DNA of 41,430 nt. Source: Alphaproteobacteria bacterium (GTDB lineage: Bacteria > Pseudomonadota > Alphaproteobacteria > Rickettsiales > SXRF01). The notes beneath the pieces were generated by a model. It did no database searches and was not told the origin of the DNA. It saw nothing but the letters and a program-made list of their open reading frames with translations. Below are positions 8,724 through 16,557 of the stretch, piece after piece. A program made the position numbers and the translations under genes. The DNA is taken from positions 1-41,430 of the forward strand of contig RFOF01000004.1 of NCBI GenBank assembly GCA_009926845.1, given 5' to 3'. The number at the start of each line of letters is the position of its first letter. Position 1 is the first letter of the stretch.

Positions 8724-9727
8724 ATCAAATTGCCTCCAACGCACGGCACTTTATTATATTTTTCAAGTGTAAGTCGATATTTTATATATTGCAGTGCGCT
8801 TTCTTCAAAAATGGTCCACCGCCCACCACCTCGCATCGGCTCGGCAAGGTTCTGCCAGCATGCAGCGCTATCCACATCCCCCATATCTATCGCCATGGTC
8901 GCCACCAACCCCCATGGATAATCATGTTCACGTTGGTTGATCCAATCCTTGCCGTTACGCGCAAGCCATTCTTGATAGGCATGACGTATCGCCGCATTAT
9001 CGATGACGCGATATAGCAGAGGGAAAAGCTGCCCCACACGATCGGGGTAAAAATCATTCGCATCACGCGTTTGCGTGGTGATGGTATAGTCGCCCGAGTC
9101 GCGTTCAAATGTTTTTTTTATACCTGCGCGAAGTGCGGCTGCTTTTTGCTGATAGACTTTCGCTTTTTCGTTCAAACCAAGGCGCTTACATTCCTGCGTC
9201 ATATGTTTGAGCGCGGCATATATCTCTGTGTTATCCATCAACAAACCAACAGGTAATGTTGTCGAAATGTGATAGATGCCGCTTTGTTTATCGAGCAATT
9301 CATCCAGCCTCTCTTCGGCTTTGCTGATACTCTCTTCCCATGACAGCGGCAAACCGGATTGAGGGGCGCTACGATATAGAAGCTCCATCCACATCGCAAG
9401 AATGGCATCATCAGCGTCAGCTACATAATATACTATCCAATTATGATTGGCATCGCGCTTGTAGCGATTGAATAAACCATCACCACGCTGCGCCTTCAAT
9501 CCCCACTTTATCCATGCAAGAGATGGCTTGGTTACAATTAAACCACCATCTTTTGCCAACAATAACGCCTTGGTTGCAAAATAGGGATCTATTGTGTTTC
9601 CCTGATAGTAAGTGGTGATAGCGCCGTTTGGCTCTTGGTATCCGGTAAGGTCAAGCTCGCGAGCAATGGCAGGACACGCCGTGCCGGAAATCAGCATCAG
9701 CACAAAGGGCAGCACTCGCATTAGCAT
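8720..9727 (-). CDS. Periplasmic glycoside hydrolase-like protein (probable alpha/alpha barrel)
   Basis: Signal peptide (ISGTACPAIA); Trp/acid-rich helical repeats (DGLFNRYKRDANHNWIVYYVADADDAILAMWMELLY); position in EPS operon. Confidence 0.5.
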   Translation of the reverse strand: MLMRVLPFVLMLISGTACPAIARELDLTGYQEPNGAITTYYQGNTIDPYFATKALLLAKDGGLIVTKPSLAWIKWGLKAQRGDGLFNRYKRDANHNWIVYYVADADDAILAMWMELLYRSAPQSGLPLSWEESISKAEERLDELLDKQSGIYHISTTLPVGLLMDNTEIYAALKHMTQECKRLGLNEKAKVYQQKAAALRAGIKKTFERDSGDYTITTQTRDANDFYPDRVGQLFPLLYRVIDNAAIRHAYQEWLARNGKDWINQREHDYPWGLVATMAIDMGDVDSAACWQNLAEPMRGGGRWTIFEESALQYIKYRLTLEKYNKVPCVGGNLI

Positions 9728-10821
9728 TATACGCGGCCTGCACTCGGTGCCGCTACGATTGCGGTTTCGTCTGCCCAGATGGTTCCATGCATCACCACAC
9801 CACCAGACACAACAATGCGAGGCGCGCTGACGGACGTTAGTACAGCAGGCGTACCAATAACGGTTCCGCGCTCAACAAACAAGGTGGATTCGGCAATAAC
9901 AGGGCCAGCAATCTGGCAACCCGATTCAATATAAAGGCTACCAGAGGAGAACACCGCACCGTCAATCCGCGTACCTGTTGCAATATGCATGTCTTTATTG
10001 CTTTTGAGGCTGCCGGTGATGTGGCTTCCTTGCCCGACAAACATTTTCTTCGATGCAATAAGATCGCCATCAAACAAACTATTTACGGGCAGATCAAGAT
10101 CCCCATTGACAACCCAACGGCCTTCATAAATGTCTTTTACGTTTGGCAAATCCAATGTTTTTCTGAGAATCGCAGCGTTGAACGTCGGTGCCGCAGTAGG
10201 TTTTCCAAATACAATCGTAGGCGCGTTCATGCGTTCAAATTGGCAGTTTTCTCCGATAGAAATCGTCTGCGCTGCCGATGCGCGACCGAATAAAGAACAC
10301 GCAGCCCCCACTGAAAGATCTGTGCCACTATGCACCCAGCGAAGTACAGTACAATTAGGTGCAATGTTAATCGCATCTTCAGCAAGTAGTGCGCGGAAGT
10401 GGCTGTTATTACCCGTTGTAAGTGTGCCATAGCTATAGACTTCTGTTTCAAAAAACATATTGTCTGGCAGCACCAAAGGCGAAAACGCCAGCACCAGTTT
10501 TTGCGTAGCTGACTTGTTCAACTCCTTGGGGGCAAAAGTCGGCGCGCCACCGGTTTTGACCACTTGAAAATTTGTGCCATCACGAAGCACACCCTCTTGG
10601 AACGCAAATTCTGACGTATCAGCGGCGGCGAAAAAGCTGCCGAAGTTTTTTTCCAGATAGGCTTTAAACCCCATCGCAAAATGGGTGATATCGGTATCAT
10701 ATTCCTGCACCACGCGCAGCGGCTGCGTATCGGTTGGAAGAATAAGCTCCATCAACGCAGGAATAACAGGCAGAAGGAAAAGTAAGAAGGTGATAAAAAG
10801 AAAAATGAAAACCCAGGTCAT
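9727..10821 (-). CDS. Membrane-anchored polymer-forming/beta-helix protein (bactofilin-like)
   Basis: N-terminal TM segment; C-terminal short hydrophobic/Gly repeats (GSHITGSLKSNKDMHIATGTRIDGAVFSSGSLYIESGCQIAGPVIAESTLFVERGTVIG). Confidence 0.6.
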   Translation of the reverse strand: MTWVFIFLFITFLLFLLPVIPALMELILPTDTQPLRVVQEYDTDITHFAMGFKAYLEKNFGSFFAAADTSEFAFQEGVLRDGTNFQVVKTGGAPTFAPKELNKSATQKLVLAFSPLVLPDNMFFETEVYSYGTLTTGNNSHFRALLAEDAINIAPNCTVLRWVHSGTDLSVGAACSLFGRASAAQTISIGENCQFERMNAPTIVFGKPTAAPTFNAAILRKTLDLPNVKDIYEGRWVVNGDLDLPVNSLFDGDLIASKKMFVGQGSHITGSLKSNKDMHIATGTRIDGAVFSSGSLYIESGCQIAGPVIAESTLFVERGTVIGTPAVLTSVSAPRIVVSGGVVMHGTIWADETAIVAAPSAGRV

Positions 10822-12089
10822 GCTGCCCTCACGTGCGTTTGCGGCTTTCTAAAGCGCGGTGTTTTTTCCCAAATATTGCAAGTGCCATCACGGTTGACCA
10901 GCTGCGTCACCGTTGCCAGCGAAACGGTGACCGCACTGATAAGAAAGTTCAAAAAATTAAATGGAAGCAGGCGGATGCGATTTCCACCGCGGTCCAGATA
11001 AACCGCTGACCCAATTTCAAAGAATGCCGCAAAGTTACCAACCGTTCCAAAACATGCCACGGTCAGCATCGCCAGCGGCGTAGTGATCAAATTATTATCT
11101 CCAATATAGAAAAGAAACAATGCGAATGCCCAGCCCACAATAATAATCGGCGACATCATGTAAACGCCAAGAAGTAGCAAACCATCAAACTTTTCATGCA
11201 TATTGATATTTTTACTAAACAGTGTGCTAAATGTGTAGCGGCACATGGATTGGTTGTGGCCGCGTGTCCAACGGGTGATCTGGCGCATACGCACTGGCCA
11301 AGTTTCAGGCACTTCCTCATAGCATTCAGAGCGGTTCTGATAGACAGATTTCCAGCCCGAAAGAATCGCGCGATAAGTCAGGTCAGTGTCTTCTGCCAGC
11401 GTATCATCCAGCCAGCCGCCAACGCTTTCCAGCGCCTTCATGCGTATGCCACCTACGGTGCCGCCATATTGTGGAACGAGCCCCATGTTCATGCGTGCCT
11501 GTTGATCCACCTGATAACCGCCCGCGCGCTCAAGGTCGAGCAAGCGCGTCAGCAAGTTTTTACCGGTGTTCAGCGGCACAACGCGGCCCATCACCAAACC
11601 CACTTCCGGGTCAAAGAACGGTGCAGAAAGCTGTTTGATAAGGCCACGACCAGGGATATAATCCGCGTCGAACACAATAATAATATCGCTGGTCACCGTT
11701 TCGGTCGCATCTTTAAGTGCTGGTGCTTTACCAGCTGCGCCTTCCGTGCGGTGGAACGGAATAATAAGGCCAGGATAACGAGCTGCAAAACTATCAACAA
11801 TTTCGCGCGTACCATCTGTTGAGCGGTCATTAACCACCAGAATTTTAAGGCGATCGCGCGGATAATGAACTTCCAAGAGAGCCTCCAGCGAATGCGCTAT
11901 CACCGCCTCTTCATTATGCGCCGCCACCAACACCGTTACACTTGGCCACTGCGCCGTGTCTATATTGATATAGGGGTGACGCTGATGACCGAACAAGCGG
12001 TTAATGGTAAAAACATAATGCCGTACCGTATAGGTCAGAATCAGACCAATAATGATGGAAAGGCCAATTTTCAGCGCAAGAACAAACAT
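10818..12089 (-). CDS. Processive family-2 glycosyltransferase (polysaccharide synthase, YaiP/BcsA/PgaC type)
   Basis: VLVAAHNEE, VVNDRSTDG, DADYI, EDTDL and QITRW (Q-x-x-R-W) motifs with flanking TM segments. Confidence 0.92.
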   Translation of the reverse strand: MFVLALKIGLSIIIGLILTYTVRHYVFTINRLFGHQRHPYINIDTAQWPSVTVLVAAHNEEAVIAHSLEALLEVHYPRDRLKILVVNDRSTDGTREIVDSFAARYPGLIIPFHRTEGAAGKAPALKDATETVTSDIIIVFDADYIPGRGLIKQLSAPFFDPEVGLVMGRVVPLNTGKNLLTRLLDLERAGGYQVDQQARMNMGLVPQYGGTVGGIRMKALESVGGWLDDTLAEDTDLTYRAILSGWKSVYQNRSECYEEVPETWPVRMRQITRWTRGHNQSMCRYTFSTLFSKNINMHEKFDGLLLLGVYMMSPIIIVGWAFALFLFYIGDNNLITTPLAMLTVACFGTVGNFAAFFEIGSAVYLDRGGNRIRLLPFNFLNFLISAVTVSLATVTQLVNRDGTCNIWEKTPRFRKPQTHVRAA

Positions 12090-12225
12090 GCAAAGTCATC
12101 CTAGTTTATGGTTCAAGGACATTGTTATTAATATATTATTAGGAAATTATCAACAAATAGTTGTAGAAAAATAGCTCGCAGATTCAACTGGACGGATATG
12201 CATAAGCACCTGTTTTTAAACAAAA

Positions 12226-13182
12226 TTACCCAAAGGTAAAGGCGTATAACTCCAAACTGTCGCCACTGGAGATAATTTCAAGCAAGCCACTTTGTGCCTT
12301 TTCCTGCTCAATCAATGGGTAAAGGTTGTGACTATCGACCATAACCTTACCTGCAGGCTGCCCATTTAACTTCAGAGTCACAGAAATTGGCTTACCGGTT
12401 GCCGTGCCCAAAACCAAAAATACTTTCTTGGCAGTAAAGCGAAGTTGCAGTGATGCGTTTGCCGATTGCGACGTGATTCTTTCCGCTTCGATTTTCCATG
12501 TGCCACTTAGCGCCCAATGATTTGAGGAAAGTTTTTCAGGCAACGCATATTCCGCCACACCTTCTTGTATCTCGCCCGTAAAATTTTTCGCACGCGCATA
12601 GCCCAGATAGGTTTCTGGTGTCTGGCCAGACACTACGCCCTTTTCTTTTTCTATCGCAGATGCAGCGTCAGACAACCCTAGCAAATAGCGAATATTATTT
12701 TCAGTGACGTCGTATTTGCCTTCGCCAAAATGCGTGTAGACCACCTGCCCTTCCTTATTGATGAGGTAATGCGCTGGCCAATAGCGGTTAGAAAAATTAG
12801 TCCATGTTGCCATGTGGTTATCGAGCGCGACGGGATACTGGATGCCCCACTTGGTCACTGCCTTTTGCACATTGGCCCGCTCTTTTTCAAATTCGAACTC
12901 CGGCGAATGCACACCAAGAATCACAAGCCCCTGCTCGCGGTATTTTTCGTTCCACGCGTTGATGTGTTTTAAAGTACGGATGCAATTGATGCAGGAATAG
13001 GTCCAAAAATCCACCAGCACCACCTTGCCGCGTAAGGCCGCTATCGTCTGTGGCTCGGAATTTATCCAGCCATCAACACCCGCAATCTCCGGCGCGGCGT
13101 ACGGCGCAGGGAGTCCATCTTGCAGTTCGAGCGCGTGTGCGGGCGCGACAAACAGCAACACAAACCACACAATTATCGTCAT
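12226..13182 (-). CDS. Secreted thioredoxin/TlpA-like protein with C-terminal beta domain (DipZ C-terminal type)
   Basis: VVLVDFWTYSCINCIRTLKHINAWNEKY with CxxC (CINC); start set at MTIIVWFVLLF (ATG 13182) because the upstream ORF part is a palindromic repeat. Confidence 0.85.
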   Translation of the reverse strand: MTIIVWFVLLFVAPAHALELQDGLPAPYAAPEIAGVDGWINSEPQTIAALRGKVVLVDFWTYSCINCIRTLKHINAWNEKYREQGLVILGVHSPEFEFEKERANVQKAVTKWGIQYPVALDNHMATWTNFSNRYWPAHYLINKEGQVVYTHFGEGKYDVTENNIRYLLGLSDAASAIEKEKGVVSGQTPETYLGYARAKNFTGEIQEGVAEYALPEKLSSNHWALSGTWKIEAERITSQSANASLQLRFTAKKVFLVLGTATGKPISVTLKLNGQPAGKVMVDSHNLYPLIEQEKAQSGLLEIISSGDSLELYAFTFG

Positions 13183-13254
13183 CCCCGCCTTGCGCGCGGA
13201 TCTCAGGCTACACAGCATAGCGGATCCAGATCCCGCAACAAGTGCGGGATGACG
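13177..13254. repeat. Palindromic intergenic repeat (CGTCATCCC...GGGATGACG) between msrA and the thioredoxin-like gene
   Basis: cgtcatccccgccttgcgcgcgga...gatcccgcaacaagtgcgggatgacg; terminal inverted repeats read directly. Confidence 0.85.
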
Positions 13255-13256
13255 CA

Positions 13257-13829
13257 TTACTCTTTCCATAACTGCTCCAGCTTGGCATCACGCCCACAAC
13301 CCATGCGATACATTTTATAGCGTGCTTTGCTCTTGATATAATAATCCTGATGATAGTCCTCGGCTGGATAGAACACCTCCGCATCACGGATGAAACTAGC
13401 AATCGGCTGCCCAAATTTGGCTTTTACTTTTTCCCGCGATTCTTCCGCCAGTTTTTTCTGCTGCGAGTCATGCGTAAAAATTCCGGCCAGATATTGCGAA
13501 CCTTTATCGCAGAACTGGCCTTCGCTATCTAGTGGGTCAATATTTTCCCAAAAAATGGTGAGTAGCTTATCATACGAAACTTTTGCCGCATCATACGTCA
13601 CCTCGATCGCTTCAATATGACCTGTGCGGCCAGTGGAGACCTGCTCATAGGTCGGGTTTTTGGTCGTGCCGCCAGTATAGCCGGAGACGACCTTGCTCAC
13701 GCCATCGATAGCGGCGAACTCGCCATGCATGCACCAAAAACATCCGCCTGCAAATGTTGCCATTTGTGTATCCGCCATAGCCCCTCCTGAAATAAATGCC
13801 AGCATACTGGCGATGATGTATTTTTTCAT
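13257..13829 (-). CDS. msrA: Peptide-methionine (S)-S-oxide reductase MsrA
   Basis: ATFAGGCFWCMHGEFAAIDGVSKVVSGYTGG; signal peptide MKKYIIASMLAFISGGAMA; start at 13829. Confidence 0.96.
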   Translation of the reverse strand: MKKYIIASMLAFISGGAMADTQMATFAGGCFWCMHGEFAAIDGVSKVVSGYTGGTTKNPTYEQVSTGRTGHIEAIEVTYDAAKVSYDKLLTIFWENIDPLDSEGQFCDKGSQYLAGIFTHDSQQKKLAEESREKVKAKFGQPIASFIRDAEVFYPAEDYHQDYYIKSKARYKMYRMGCGRDAKLEQLWKE

Positions 13830-13849
13830 ATTTTTGTTCCTTTTTCTTT

Positions 13850-13926
13850 CGTCATCGCGAGCACCGCAGGTGCGTGGCGATCCAGCTTTCTGGATTGCCA
13901 CGGTCGCTGCGCTCCCTCGCAATGAC
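13850..13926. repeat. Palindromic intergenic repeat (CGTCATCGCGAG...CTCGCAATGAC)
   Basis: cgtcatcgcgagcaccgcaggtgcgtggcgatccagctttctggattgccacggtcgctgcgctccctcgcaatgac. Confidence 0.85.
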
Positions 13927-13928
13927 AT

Positions 13929-14411
13929 TTAATCCTTCGGCACGAACTTCAGCGACACGCCATTGTTGCAATAGCGAAGTCCTGTTGGCTGCGGACCGTC
14001 GTCAAACACATGCCCCTGATGACCACCGCAGCGAGCGCAGTGATATTCGGTGCGCGGCACCACCAGCTTATAATCCGTGCTGGTTTCAATGTGGCCTTCA
14101 ATCGGTTTATAAAAACTTGGCCAACCAGTGCCGCTATTATATTTGGTGGTCGATGGAAACAGCTCCAGCCCACAACCCGCGCAGGCGAAAACACCATTGC
14201 GATGCTCATCCAGCAGCGGGCTGGTGCCTGCGCGCTCGGTTCCCTCATGACGCAGCACATTATATTGCTCCGGCGTCAGTGTTTTTTTCCATTCGTCATC
14301 GCTTTTCATAATTTTCTCCACTGTTTGTAGTGCGAATGCTTTGCTGGCTTTGCACAGGGCGAGCAGACTTGCCCCCACCAATGCTATTTTAATGAATTCA
14401 CGCCTGTGCAT
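13929..14411 (-). CDS. msrB: Peptide-methionine (R)-S-oxide reductase MsrB, exported
   Basis: NVLRHEGTERAGTSPLLDEHRNGVFACAGCGLELFPSTTKYNSGTGWPSF...EYHCARCGGHQGHVFDDGP; N-terminal MHRREFIKIALVGASLLAL. Confidence 0.96.
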   Translation of the reverse strand: MHRREFIKIALVGASLLALCKASKAFALQTVEKIMKSDDEWKKTLTPEQYNVLRHEGTERAGTSPLLDEHRNGVFACAGCGLELFPSTTKYNSGTGWPSFYKPIEGHIETSTDYKLVVPRTEYHCARCGGHQGHVFDDGPQPTGLRYCNNGVSLKFVPKD

Positions 14412-14826
14412 ATTTCCTCCTGATATAGTAGTCGATTGAAAACCTTCCCGCACCGGAAACTAAAATGGTGGCTAGCAACATCGCCCAATAGGCATGTTGG
14501 ATGTTTTGGTCATAGGTGAATTGAATCACCGCCGTCATCGCGAGCAACGGCAGCGTCGCCGCGCGCGTCGCCAGCCCCAGCACCAACAGCACTGGGCAAG
14601 CAAGCTCAAACATCGTTCCTAGAACGGCGGCCAGATAAGGCGGCAGCAGCGGCACCTGATATTCATCGGCAAATAGCGCCACCGTGTTAGAGAAGTCATC
14701 AATCTTCACCAAACCCGACATAAAGAAGACTTTGGCAATGTAGATACGCACCACCAGCAACAAGACTGGACGAAGCACATCGCTATAGTGTAAAAACCGT
14801 TGGTAGGCAGAGATAATAAGTGGCAT
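14398..14826 (-). CDS. DoxX-family membrane protein
   Basis: RIYIAKVFFMSGLVKIDDF, four hydrophobic helices, LGTMFELACPVLLVLGLATR; first gene of the doxX-msrB-msrA unit. Confidence 0.85.
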   Translation of the reverse strand: MPLIISAYQRFLHYSDVLRPVLLLVVRIYIAKVFFMSGLVKIDDFSNTVALFADEYQVPLLPPYLAAVLGTMFELACPVLLVLGLATRAATLPLLAMTAVIQFTYDQNIQHAYWAMLLATILVSGAGRFSIDYYIRRKYAQA

Positions 14827-14859
14827 GGCATTTTCCTTTTTTGATGTTGTACCTAGTCA

Positions 14860-14885
14860 TTCGCAGTGGACATAAAAATGGTTAC
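14860..14885 (-). promoter_or_regulatory. SigF-type ECF promoter on the minus strand (GTAACC-N16-CGAA) for doxX-msrB-msrA
   Basis: Plus strand reads TTCG (14860-14863), 16 bp, GGTTAC (14880-14885); the reverse complement is GTAACC-N16-CGAA. doxX starts at 14826. Confidence 0.75.
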
Positions 14886-15411
14886 ACAGGATATCGAATC
14901 TCTGATGCAAGCCGCCATTGGCGGTGATGAACGAGCCTATGCGGCGGCCCTGTCGGCGACCGCTGCCATGCTCCGCCCGTATCTTTCTCGCCGTATCAAT
15001 TCCGCGAGCGCGGTGGAAGACGTTCTGCAAGAGATACTTATCTCCATCCACAAAGCTCGCCACACCTATGATGGAATGCGCCCTTATAAACCGTGGGCCT
15101 TTGCCATTGCCAAGTTCCGCCTGGCCGATTATCTGCGCTCGCACTACGGCGACCATCTGGTTCGCGCAGGTGATTTAGACGAGGCAGAATTTATTTTTTC
15201 GCAGGATGTAACCGAATCCACACTTACCTACGAATCTATCAAAGAGGAGATAAACCAACTGTCTGGCAAGCAGCCCACGATTCTGCATTTATTGCATAGC
15301 GAGGGGCACACTGCCAAGGAAGTGGCACAGAAAATGAACATGACCGAAACAGCGGTGAAGGTCGCCGCGCATCGGGCATATAAAGTATTGAGGAAGAAAC
15401 TAGCACAATGA
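14866..15411 (+). CDS. sigF: ECF RNA polymerase sigma factor (SigF-like)
   Basis: Sigma70 region 2 (SAVEDVLQEILISIHKARHTYDG...PWAFAIAKFRLADYLR) and region 4 HTH (LLHSEGHTAKEVAQKMNMTETAVKVAAHRAYKVLR); cotranscribed with nrsF. Start may be 14878. Confidence 0.88.
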   Translation: MDIKMVTQDIESLMQAAIGGDERAYAAALSATAAMLRPYLSRRINSASAVEDVLQEILISIHKARHTYDGMRPYKPWAFAIAKFRLADYLRSHYGDHLVRAGDLDEAEFIFSQDVTESTLTYESIKEEINQLSGKQPTILHLLHSEGHTAKEVAQKMNMTETAVKVAAHRAYKVLRKKLAQ

Positions 15412-16040
15412 ACACCGAAGAACTCATATCCTCACTGGCGGGCGAAGCTGGCAAGGTCAAGCCCGCCACCTGCCCGCTGACCTTTTTGGCATGGTGGATG
15501 CTGGCGGTCGCTATATATATAGTTTGCACCTCACTGTTTTTGAACTTGCGCCCAGACCTTCTTTCGCGTCTTGCTTCGCCGCTGTTCCTCGCAGAAATTC
15601 TTGCCCTTTTGGCAATGGTTATCAGCTCATCTTTGGCGTCATGCGTGCTTTCCTTTCCTGATTTGCATCAGATGCGCAAATGGTTGCTGGCTCCCGCCTT
15701 CTCCTGCGCTTCATTTCTAGCTATTATTGTCATGGCGTGGCTTGCAGATTCTCCACCCGCGCCAGAGCCGGTTCACGCGATAGAATGCCTCATCTGCATT
15801 TCACTTCTGTCATTTTTCCCTTCTGTTGCCCTTTTGCAGTTTATGCGTGGCTATGCTAGCACCAACCGCCAGATGGCTGGTAGCATGGCCATGCTTTCTG
15901 CTTTTAGCATCGGCGCACTCACGCTGCGCCTGTGCGAGCAAACCGATTCGATTTCGCATCTGGTGCAGTGGCATTATCTGCCGATGTTTGTGGTCGCCGC
16001 ACTTGGCGCATGGCTTGGAAAAATAATTTTGAAATGGTGA
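15408..16040 (+). CDS. nrsF: NrsF-family (DUF1109) transmembrane anti-sigma factor
   Basis: About six TM helices, 4-nt overlap with the sigma gene, DUF1109-like layout (LLSFFPSVALLQFMRGYASTNRQMAGSMAMLSAFSIGALTLRLCEQTDSISHLVQWHYLPM). Confidence 0.85.
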   Translation: MNTEELISSLAGEAGKVKPATCPLTFLAWWMLAVAIYIVCTSLFLNLRPDLLSRLASPLFLAEILALLAMVISSSLASCVLSFPDLHQMRKWLLAPAFSCASFLAIIVMAWLADSPPAPEPVHAIECLICISLLSFFPSVALLQFMRGYASTNRQMAGSMAMLSAFSIGALTLRLCEQTDSISHLVQWHYLPMFVVAALGAWLGKIILKW

Positions 16041-16042
16041 TG

Positions 16043-16068
16043 TAACCTTTGCCAAACATGCTACGAAT
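16043..16068 (+). promoter_or_regulatory. SigF-type ECF promoter (GTAACC-N16-CGAA) for bufABC
   Basis: GTAACC at 16043-16048, CGAA at 16065-16068, spacer exactly 16; bufA starts at 16128. Confidence 0.78.
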
Positions 16069-16127
16069 ACCATGATGAGTTTGGATATTCTGGCTCAATC
16101 CTATAACCTACATAACATGGAGACTTT

Positions 16128-16391
16128 ATGAATAAATTACTTCTTTCCGTTGCTCTTGCTGGTGTTTTCGCTGCTGGCGCCTCCCATGCTGCTGATGACA
16201 AAATGGAAGCTCCTGCTAAAGAAAAATGCTTCGGCATTGCCAAAGCCGGCAAGAACGATTGCAAATCGGCTAGCGGTTCGCATTCTTGCGCTGGTCAAGC
16301 CACCAAAGACAACGCCGCTGACGAATGGAAATTCGTTGCTAAAGGCGCTTGTGAAAAAGAAGGCGGCAAACTTGAAGCTCCAAAGAGCTAG
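16128..16391 (+). CDS. bufA: Bufferin precursor, BufA1/DUF2282-type, four cysteines
   Basis: Signal peptide then [55 protein letters not shown]; followed by DUF692 and DUF2063 genes. Confidence 0.88.
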   Translation: MNKLLLSVALAGVFAAGASHAADDKMEAPAKEKCFGIAKAGKNDCKSASGSHSCAGQATKDNAADEWKFVAKGACEKEGGKLEAPKS

Positions 16392-16401
16392 TTTTTCTTT
16401 G

Positions 16402-16547
16402 CTCCTCCCCCTTGATGGGGGAGGACGCGAACAGCGTGAGCGGGTGGGGGTGATGAAGCATGTGAAAAATATTCACCCTCACCAAGATTTTCTAAACTCA
16501 CTACGTTCGCTAAGAAAATCTGTCCTCTCCCCTGAAGGGAGAGGGTA
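16402..16547. repeat. Composite multi-hairpin palindromic element between bufA and bufB
   Basis: CTCCCCCTTGATGGGGGAG; GGGGGTGA...TCACCCTC; AGATTTTCT...AAGAAAATCT; CCTCTCCCCTGAAGGGAGAGG. Confidence 0.8.
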
Positions 16548-16557
16548 AGAATAATAT

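Noticed and set aside
15208-15234. GTAACC ... CGAA inside the sigF coding sequence
   Set aside because: Spacer is 17 rather than 16 and it lies in coding sequence (codons for VT...YES); likely chance, though it could be tested as an internal nrsF promoter.
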